From: a virus
DNA length: 64,000 nt
Reading direction: 5' to 3' (one strand)
IMG/VR virus record: IMGVR_UViG_3300044638_008494
Coordinates: 1 to 64,000 of that record
Part shown: positions 49,826 to 60,300 of the stretch, in pieces
Layout of the letters: each line of letters opens with the position of its first letter
How positions within the stretch are numbered: position 1 is the stretch's first letter
Program-made: the position numbers and the translations under genes
Notes under the pieces: model-generated
What the model saw: only the letters and a program-made list of their open reading frames with translations
Told to the model about the DNA's origin: nothing
Database searches by the model: none

Positions 49826-51389
49826 CGTCTATAGAAGTTACAGAGAATTGTGCGGTTCTTTCCATTGGATTTATGGATAATGTAGCGGATGTTGTTATTT
49901 CGCCCTCGCCGCCTTCATACATATCTTCAGGAAAAGTATTTAAAATCGTTTCCTTATTATATTTTCTTATTTTTGTTTTTGTTATTTCCTTAAAAGATTT
50001 TTGTTGGTGAAATTGTCTAACTAATTTATTAGATATTTTATATTCATCAAACAATCTTACTGGATAATTTATTGATTTAGACGATACACTTTCAGTATAT
50101 TCTCCTGATAAGTTTATGTTCCTATCAGAATATATTGCTGTATAATCAAGGTCGCCATTATACTTAGAAACTGTAAGTGATTTGTTTTTTAAATTTAAAA
50201 TTGGCTTTTTAATTTTATTACAAGAAATATTTTTATCTATTAAAGCCTCATAAGCATCATATGCAGCTGGATATAGTAAATTTATTTTTTGCTCATATCC
50301 ATATTTCATATTTTCATATTTTTCTTGCGAATTTAATGGCCCATGTCCTTTTATTTTTAAATTTACTTGCGATGCAGATTCATATGGATCCGCAAAATTC
50401 GTCGTTGCATCTAATATCCAAGAAAATCGTGATGATATAAACTTCTGATCAGAATATTTTGACTCTAATTGAATTCTTCCATCAAACCTATTGGCCTGAT
50501 ATCCTTGCGATACGGCAAATGAATTAAGAGTTCCGCTCGTATAATTCTGATAAAATGACTGGCATCTTGAATATGATAACCCTGAAATGGATTTTAATTT
50601 ATTTTTTGCTCCATCAAATCTTGGATCAGACAATCCCAGAATATCTGCAGTTTCTGTTACTTCTGATACGCCTTCTTCATTTCTTAACAAAGAATATGAA
50701 TAAAATACATCAGCATCATTATCTCCATTTATTGATTTTGAAAAACTTTCTTCAAAAGAAAAAGTTTTATTTATTAAATCATATGTTTCAGAATAATTTT
50801 TTTTAACTGAAAAAAAGTTATTACCACCGCTTAATAAAAAAAATGGAACCTCTTTTCCTATTATTCCAGACGCTATAGATTTAGCTATATTGCTTGCCAA
50901 ATTCCCAACCAAGGCATTATCGAATTCAATATTTAAATTATGACTGTATTCATAAACATTATTTCGATTCAAATTTAAATTAAAATTTTCAGAAAAATTT
51001 GTTATCAAAGACAATCTGTTATCGTTGATAAAATTAGACATACCGGTGAAATATGCACCGGTCATATTATACAAATTACCTGTGGATCTAATAATTATAT
51101 CTGCTGTATATTCTGCAGTTCTAACCCAATTAGAAGAATCTACGCTTATATTAGTTATATATCCAGAACCGAAATTATGGCCATTAATAATTATTTCACT
51201 TGTAGATTTTGATAAGTTAATCAAGTCATTCAGCCCACTAAAAACGCCACTAACACCTTGACTGTTTTGAAGGTCTAATAAGAGTCCTTGTATTTGTAAA
51301 TTTTTTTCTATAGCATAATTCAACCCATAATCTCCAAAGAATTTTGGACTATGCGTGTACGTTAGTAGAGTTGCATTATCAAAAATCAT
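49818..51389 (-). CDS. Distal tail-like structural protein, first gene after the tape measure
   Basis: The 523-residue protein starts two bases after the tape measure gene, the position of distal tail proteins in long-tailed phages. It contains GYITNISVDSSNWVRTAEYTADIIIRS, a beta region like that of phage tail tip proteins. The rest is beta-rich with Ser/Asn turns (NFSENFNLNLNRNNVYEYSHNLNIEF). Its long C-terminal half may form a tip extension. It resembles the next gene downstream, so a duplication of tip proteins is likely. No catalytic motif is present. Confidence 0.6.
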   Translation of the reverse strand: MIFDNATLLTYTHSPKFFGDYGLNYAIEKNLQIQGLLLDLQNSQGVSGVFSGLNDLINLSKSTSEIIINGHNFGSGYITNISVDSSNWVRTAEYTADIIIRSTGNLYNMTGAYFTGMSNFINDNRLSLITNFSENFNLNLNRNNVYEYSHNLNIEFDNALVGNLASNIAKSIASGIIGKEVPFFLLSGGNNFFSVKKNYSETYDLINKTFSFEESFSKSINGDNDADVFYSYSLLRNEEGVSEVTETADILGLSDPRFDGAKNKLKSISGLSYSRCQSFYQNYTSGTLNSFAVSQGYQANRFDGRIQLESKYSDQKFISSRFSWILDATTNFADPYESASQVNLKIKGHGPLNSQEKYENMKYGYEQKINLLYPAAYDAYEALIDKNISCNKIKKPILNLKNKSLTVSKYNGDLDYTAIYSDRNINLSGEYTESVSSKSINYPVRLFDEYKISNKLVRQFHQQKSFKEITKTKIRKYNKETILNTFPEDMYEGGEGEITTSATLSINPMERTAQFSVTSIDDE

Positions 51390-51391
51390 AT

Positions 51392-54300
51392 TTATGCAGT
51401 CTGACCATTTTTAGTTTGTAATCCAGCAATTTGCCTATTAACAGCATCAATTGCCGATGCAAGTTCTGCTCTTAACTGCTCTTGAACTTCCGATATTTTT
51501 GCTCCAACCTCAGCAATTGCCTCTTCAGACATTGATACGTCTATTTTAAAATCAGTACTAATATCAACAGGAAAACTAATATCTTGATTTAAAGTCATTT
51601 CTTTTCCACCATCTTCTACTGGCTGCTGAGATACCTCTCTCTGTGGTGACTCTTGAACTTGCTTAGTTTGTTCTTCAACTATTCCACTATTTTTATTAAC
51701 AGCCTCACGACTACCATCTAATGACTTTTTCAATTCCCTTATTTCTTCTTTTCCTTGCTCGATATTTTTAGGAGGGGCCATCGGGGCTTGAGGCTCAACT
51801 CCGATTGGCGGTTTTGATTCTGGGTTAAAATTTGGATCATAATACCCTAATCCCCCATCTGGCTGTGGAAACATTTTCGGAGGAGGAAGCGTTGGTTTAG
51901 GAAATTGAGGAAAAGCTGGGCTTAACAAAGGAGACTGAGGTGTATATGGTCGAGTTAGTGGCCCACCAATTGGCTGCAATGGAGATTGGATTTGTGGATC
52001 CGCAAATTGACCAACCAAAGGATTAACTCCTCGATTTGTAAATGGAGACGCAGTAGGTGGAACATATGGTGAAACTGCGGGGTTATTATAAGGAAAAGGC
52101 TTTGGAGCCTGAAGCGGCATACCCACGCTACCAGCTCCACCCTCTCCGAAATTAGGATCATAAAATCCTTGACTTCCATCAGGCTGAGTAAATGTTTGCG
52201 GCGGAGGAAGCGTTGGTTTAGGAAATTGAGGAAAATTAGGTCTTGGCGTCAATACTTCTCGCATATTTTCCGCTGACCCACCCAACATAACAGATCCTTC
52301 TAGCGCACTTACTATCTTATCTCCATTTAAATCTATAGCACCTATCATTTTTATAGCAAATGGATTAAGAGAATTTTCTAAAACAGACTTTATAATCGGC
52401 ATAACGTCAGTCGCCATTGTTCCATCTATACCCTTGTTTAACATACCATCTCTGGAAGCATTTGGGGCTTGATATGGCATTTGCGACAATAATGATGTTA
52501 CATCATAAGTGTTTCCAGCCTTTAACTCATCTCTTAAATACTGTATTACTGATATCATTTTATCATCTGATATTTTTTGTCCAGCCAGTAATGCGTCAAT
52601 TGAAGATTTTAATTGTTGCTGAAAATCATCGACATTTTTAATTTCAGAATTTGCATTCTGGCTCTTTTGTACGGCGAGCTGATTTACGGACCGACCAGTA
52701 TCGGTCGCCTCCACTTTTAATTCGTTTTTCAAATATTTAGAAAAATTTTCTTTTAAACTATCCGCAAACTCTTTTCCATACTTATTCATAGCATCAACTG
52801 CCAATTTATTATTTGGATCTGCCCTCCATTGGGTTAACTGCTCTTTTGTCATTGATTGAGACCATTGGCCCGACATTCGACCTTCTTCATTAAACATTTG
52901 ATGTGTTTGATATTTATCTCCCCAACTTAACAAATCAGCACCAGGATCATCTGGTCCGTAGTTGTATTTCCTACGAACTACATTTTGATAATTTTTTTCT
53001 TCAATTTCTTTTATTATTTCTTGAAATGATTTTCCTAATGGGCCACTTGATGCTCCTGATATGTTTGTATTCGGAAGTTTATTTAAAATTTGTTTTAGTA
53101 TAGAAATATTTTGAGCTACAGCTTGGTCTTGCTGCGCTTGAGATGCTTCCATTGCTTTAGCGGCCGCTGGGCTTATAATTGTAAAATTTCCGCCACTAGA
53201 GCCGCCAACGCCACTAACACCACCAACGCCGCCAGCACTACCAGCACCACTAACACTGCCAGTAGTAGCTGCTCCCCGCATTGCTGCTTTTATTGCACTT
53301 GCGGCTGCTGTGCTTGTTATTGGGGGATTTGTTGTGGCGCTTCCTCTAGCATTAGACTGCATACTAAATGCACCGCCAGAAGTTGATGGGCATAATGCAT
53401 TAATAGCTGTTTGCGCACAATTTGCCAAATTTAGTAATTTTTCCGCAGCATTATCTGCTTCTTTTTGTAATCCAGTAAAGGCTTGTTGTGAAAATTTATC
53501 CATATTTATTCCCACATATCCAATAGATTTAACCAGATCTTCAGCTGCTTGATTGAATGGGTTAGCAAATTTTTGCCCAGGCTTCATACCGCCAAACTGC
53601 TGATTAACCATATCAACCACATTTGCTCGACCCAATCCCTTTAAATTACCCAAACCAATAGCATCAAGGTATTCATCGGATTGATCTTGCAACATTGCTG
53701 TTAATCTTGATCTTTCTCCTCTTTGGTAATTTTCTGGAATTCCAAGAGCTTCCATAGCTTCTAATCTTCTGATTGACTGTTCGCGCTCGAACTTGTCCAT
53801 TTCTCTTTTATATTTTAATGGCCCAATTTCGCCAGCTTGGTATGCCCTACGAAGCTCAGTTCCCTCCATTTGTGTTGGGTCAAATCCTGATAATCCAGAA
53901 ACCCCACCAGCATATCCTTGCATTTTTTGCATGCGATCATTAAATCTACCAACTGCAATATCGAATGCCTGTTGAACTTTTTGTGCAGCATTGTTAAAAT
54001 CTATATTTTGTAGCGCCTGTTTTAAATTAAAATTTGCATCTTCAAGGCTTTTCTCATATGCGTCCTGCAGCCCTTTAGGCAATTTTGATAAATCAATTTT
54101 TTGTATATCTTCTATAGTTACAGCTTTTGCAATTTGTTCGGATACATTTTGCAAATCTACAACCTCTCCACGGTTAGCAGATGTTGTTAAATCTGCATTT
54201 TTTATATTATCTTGCAATTGCGGAACAAATGATCCCTTTAATGTATCAGCCGCTTCTTTACTTGCTTCTATAAAATCAATATAACTTTGCTGATCAATTC

Positions 54301-57300
54301 TTGCTGCGCCAATTGCCGCTTCTTGTTCAAAAGATGGGGTTCTGTACTGCATAATCGCAGTATCAGTTTGCGTGGCTAAGCCTAAATTAAATTTAGGTAT
54401 ATCTATTTTTAAAATTTTATTTAAGCTTCCTATTAATTTTGCAGAATTATCAAGCGCGTTTTTATTTTTTCTAAAATTATTAATATAATCTTGAACTACT
54501 TGTGGCAATTGTGAAATATTTTTTCTACTCTGTTCTTCAAGTCGAAGAGTATTTTGATTTTCTTCTAAACGCTTTTTCAAATTTTTAGATAAATCTTCTG
54601 ATAATCCTCTTAATTCTGCAGGTGATGCTTTTTTAAATGCTTCTTTTAATTTTTCAAGTTCTTCTGCGGTGCCTTCCCCGCCTTCTTTCAACATGCTTAA
54701 AATATTATCAAATTCTTCTCCAATACGGACCGCGTCAAATCCTTTTAATTTTTCCACCGAAGGAATTACCTTGTTTAACATGTCTATGCGGCCCTTAGTA
54801 TCAACATCTTCTCCACCGGCATAATCAAATGTAGATAAAATAGAATCAGCAATTTTTTTAGATTGATCTTTTCCTATATTGGTCCATGATGTTATAAATT
54901 CTTTACCAATATCTGTAGTTAACGATTCAATATTTGCACCTCTTGTTTGATCTTGTATATATTTAGCTAAAATTTCTTGCTGTTTTGCAACATCATTTGT
55001 CGCAGATATTTGGTTTTGTATGCTTGGTGGCAACTTTGATAATTGTCGCAAGTATTCATTTTCTGCTCTTGTTATATCTTTAATTGGGGCATTGGATTCA
55101 GTTAAATCACTTAATTTTTCTCTAGCTATTAGTAATCCTTGCGTAGACTCTTGTGCTCTTTGTGCATTTTCTGTTGCTTTTTGAACTCTTTGAGATGCAT
55201 CGCCCAATCCATTTATAGATAATGCTAGCGCATCTACAATTGGCTTTGCTGATAATGCAGCTCCAACTATTCCTCCTATTATTGCGCCTGGTGCTCCACC
55301 GCCAACTGCCGCGCCAGCCCCTGCAAAACCACCAATATTGCCTAATCCAGTCAAAAGTGACCCCGCAACTGTTTGATCTCCACCAGCTATCTGAGATCCT
55401 ATTCCGCTTGCTGTTTGAAGGGCGAATCCCAACCCCAAACCTTTATTTTTTGCAAACTCATCAAACCTTTCTCTTTTAGTCAAGCTTCGTTTATTTATAG
55501 CAGATTGAATTGTTGCTGCTCTTTCTTCAGATTTGGCCTGATCTCTCGCTACACGCTCTCTTCTTTTTTCCCTTTCTATTTGACCAGCCATTCCAGTATC
55601 TGTCCATGTCCCTGCTTGGGCATTATATAATGTAGGATTTTGTCTGGCTGTATTTTCCTGAATATCTAATTTTTGCAAAAGCTTGTTTTGCCTATTTATT
55701 CTTTGCTGGTTAGATTCAAATGCTTGATCTAATGTTTGTCCGGTGGATTTTAGTTCTCCTTTTAATTTTCTTAATTCTTTTGCTCCATCATCCAGCTGTC
55801 CTCCAAAAAATGCTAGAGAAAATAGCAATCCAGAAATTGATGCTGAAATTGCTGTAAAATCTGTTGCTCCAGAGGTGAAATTTGTTGCTCCAGAGGTGAA
55901 ATTTGTTTCATTATCTCCTGCGGCAAAATTTGGAATGAATCCAGAAGAGGCCAATAATCCAGCACCTTTCTGCATCTCTGCAGAATCCTTCATGGCGCGA
56001 TTTTTTCCACCATGTTGGCGCATAGCTGAGGCAAACGAAGGCTGACTTTTATTTCTTACGTGCAAGAATGGCTTATCATCTATTACGGCTTTTTTTCCAG
56101 AAATAGATTCTTCTAAAGCAATAACTTCTTTGACATACTGATCTGATTTTGCAAAATTTGGTATAAAACCAGAAGCTGCCATATCAGAAGTTTTGCGTAT
56201 ATTTTGATTATAATTTCTTAATTCTTTTATGGCCATTGGGCTACTAGCCAGCGACTGCAAATCCTTATCTGATAAGCCCAACTCTTTTGCTCCTTGAACA
56301 AGTGGCTTGTATTTTAAATCTCCGATCTTAATTGCGTCCAGATTAAATCCAGCATTAGATTTAGATCCGTACAGCAGTTCTTTAAATTTATTTAACTTGT
56401 CTGGCGTTCCAAGTTTTAACAACGATCCTTGCTGTATTCTTGCCAAGGCAGATTGTGCCGCAGATCTTTCTCCAAGGGTAGCGCCGCGCTTCATCAATTC
56501 TTGAATTGCTTGTATATTTACAAAATTTGGTATAAAACCAGAAGCAAATTTACCAACATTCGGCTGACTTTCAGATGCAATCCTCTTAGCCATATGTCCA
56601 AATACTATTGGGTCAATAAGCCCTACTTTATTTGTTTTTATTAAACCTTCTGGAGAAATTCCACCTTCGCGCGCCTGTATTTGCGCTTCTTTTGGAAGTG
56701 GGCGCATAAATGTAAAATTCGCTGATGAGGCAGTATCTAAAGCTAATGCTTGCAACCAATTTGGCTTTTCGCTTACAGACCTTTTTGCACTCTCAAATCT
56801 TGAATTGACAATAGCAATTAAAGATTTTTCTACCTCATAATCGTTAATTTCATCTTTAAATGTATTACCAGCAAATCTTTGCGATGTTACCAATGAGTTA
56901 CCAGAGACTCTTCTTAAAGGCAATAATTGTAAATTTGAATCAGTTTTTTTTAGTTGCCTTGTAGCTTTTGCCCAATCTATTGAACCAATATCTCTTAATT
57001 TACCTCTTTGTTGCATTGGGGACTTGTAATCTAAAGTCGGTAATTTTAGAACTTTACTTCCGGTTTTAAACGCATGAGATTCTGCCCCACTGCCTAGATA
57101 TTGTAAATCAGGATATTGTTGATATAATTTATTTATACGCTTTTCAACTGCTGGTTTTTGTTTAATCTCCTCAAAATTAAACGAACTCTTATTTCGTATT
57201 TGCTCTAAAATTGGGCTATCTGCAAAATTTGGTATAAACCCACTTGCCATAGCAAACATCCCTTGCTGGTTTGGATATTTTTTTGCAAATATTGCTCCTA

Positions 57301-60300
57301 ATTTTGCTACAATATCAGGATCTCTTAAAGCTTCTTGTGGCAATCTATTCTTTTTGACAAAGTCTTTAATCCATTGTGCTTGAAATTTATTTCTTCCAGC
57401 CATCATTGGATTTGCTGCAAATGCTGGAATAAAACCATCGGCAGCGCCAGAAGATTGTAACGCTGCCATTCTTTTCTCTACTTCTATTTCAAACTGTGAT
57501 CGCGCTCCTCCCCTTCTAAGAACTAGCCCTTCTTTTCTAATACTTTCAATAGCTTTTATTCTAAGAGCCTGAACTTTTCCAAAACCAGGCCCACTTTTTA
57601 CTTGTTTAACTGCACCAGGTTTTGCTTCGTTGAGTAATTTTTGCATTACTTCATTAGTTGCACCCGATGAGCTTTTTGCATCATACATTCCAGGCGCACC
57701 ATGAAATAATTTTCTTAATCTTGGCGTTATTCTTTCTTGTCTAAAATCAATACCAGCATTTTGAGAAGTTTTTTGTAAGCCTTGCTGAAGTAAAGTAATT
57801 AATCCACCCTCGAAGGCAACGCCAACGGCACCCTCTGCTGCTCCATAGTTAGGAAGATCTTTTGGTGATTTTAAAAAGTTTTCACCTCCTAAAACTTGTC
57901 CGAATTGATTCGCCTCACGAACAAGTAGGTCGCCTAAATTTTTTTTCAAATCAGGGAGCTGGCCTTTAATAACATCTTTATTAATTCCAGCAACCGGTAT
58001 TAGCCCTTTGTATTTTTTGCCAAGATACGAACCAGCGCCCGGTGCCATTGTGTAACCTTCAGAAATATTAGGATAAATAAGAGATACAACCTTGCCATTT
58101 AATGCTTTAGATGTTCTCGTATCACCAAGATCAATAATTTCATCGCCTTCCTTTGATGATTTGGCAAAATTTGGTATAAAACCAGAAGCTGCATTTGGAA
58201 CAACCAATTTATAATTGCTTGGCATAAAAATATTATCCTTTTGTGGAGGATTTTGTTTTTTGCTTTTTCCGTAATTAGTTTCAATAACTTTAGAAATTAA
58301 ATTATCGTTGTCTATTGTTCCAAATTTCACCTCGCCCACTGGTTTTCCTTTTGAATTTAATAGGTCCATTCTTGCAGTTTTTGATTCTGCAACTTGCAAA
58401 CCAAGACGATTCGCAGCAAATCTCTCGAAATATTTACCAACAAGATCATTTTTTACCCCAGTGAATTGTCTGTCCTTATTAACTAATTTTGTATTGCCAG
58501 ATAATAAGCTAGGAACCTTTTCTTTATTTGTGAGCAAATTTTGTTTTAACTGGCCAATTTGTTTTATAGAATACCCATTTCTTGTAAAATATTTAACAGC
58601 AGTCTCTGATAGCTTTGAATCTTTGGAATTTAAATTATTTAATTGTTTATCAAATTGATTTTCAAATGAAGATCTACTACCAATCGAAATAATATCAAAT
58701 GAAAATGGAGAATATGTATCTAAACCCTTATTTGCTACTTGAGATGATTGTACTCCAGTTATAGTACCACCTGGCAAAGATTTTTTATTTTTTGGTTGTG
58801 CGAAATTTGGCACAAACCCAGATGCAGATATTTTTTTAGCTCCATCAGGTAGACCATATTTGCTTTTCATTTCCCTATTCCATACAGCAGTTCCATCACC
58901 ACCACCATAATTAGGAACAGCCCATTCTCCAGTATGAGCCACCATTGTCCCCTTTTTATTATTTCCCATTGGGAAATTTTTCATTACAACTGGTCTATCT
59001 TTTGCTGGATTTGCGTCACCAACTCTATTATTAATATTATTTTGCTCTGCTGCTAGATGCGGCAAAAAGCCACCAGCCGCAGTTTTAACCTTAGAACCTC
59101 TTTGTGTTATAAAAGATTTTCCACCCACGTTTTGCACACCAACTTGAGACGCTGTTGTTTTTGCTATCTGTGCTGCTATAGAATTTTGCTTTTGCAACTC
59201 TATGGTTTGCTGCTTTACAATTTCTAAATATGCTTTTGCCCCAGAAGCAACAGAGGCTTGGCCGCTAGATATTGCCTTGTATATACTAGCATTATTTTGT
59301 AAAAATTTTACAACACTTTGCTGTATTACTGCTTGTTCTTTAGCTGCTTGATTTACCCCTAAAATACTTTTAAAAGCTTCAACACCATATCTAGAAAATT
59401 CTGCAAATAGTTTAACTACCGCTGCCGTTACCAAAGCAAGCCCTGGTCCGCCAATAAAATTTCCAATTCCGCTTATTATTCCGCTACCAATTTTTGCACC
59501 AATACTATCAGCATCAACATTGTTCACGGCACCAGTGAGAAATTCAGAAATATTTAAAACATTTTTTGCAGCTGGCTCAAAAAGTCCACCAGCAATATTT
59601 CCTCCAGCTTGCTGTATATTTGCCAAGGCACGCGTACCTCTAGCAGAAAGTGTTTCATTTAATTTTTCATTACGCCTTATGGCCTGATCAGTAGTTCCAA
59701 GTGATGTTTTTAAAGCTTGGTCATATATTGAATATTCCTTACCAAGATCTCCCAGCGCAGCTTTTAATACGTTAATTTGGAATACACCGCCAACCTGCTC
59801 AGCTACATAGTTTTTTTGCGTTGCAGATAATCCATCGTAAACACTAGCAAGTTCTTTCAATAATTGTACTTGCGTTTTTACATTACCCTCGGCATCTGTA
59901 GATTGTATGCCTAGCCCACCCAAAACTTCTTGTGTTTTTTCTCTACCAAGTCTTGTAAATATAGTTTTTAATGAGTTACCTATAACAGCACCGCCTCGAG
60001 CCGTAACTTGTTGCGCGGTGGTTACTAAAGCGATCAACTCATCAAAAGAAATTCCAGCATCATCAGCGGAAGATCCAACGCGGCTAAGTGCGTTTGCTAA
60101 ATCCGCAGAACTAACAGCAAAAGCAGCATCAACGTTAGCTAGTTTATTTACAATTTCAGTTGCTTGTAGCGCAGATCCCCCAAACGAGTTGATTGCGGCT
60201 GTTAATGCAGATACGCTAGCGGCGGCATCCAATCCACTTAAACGTGTTAAGATCAAAGCCGCTTCTGTTCGCTTTAATGTTTCTTCTACCCCAAGACCTT

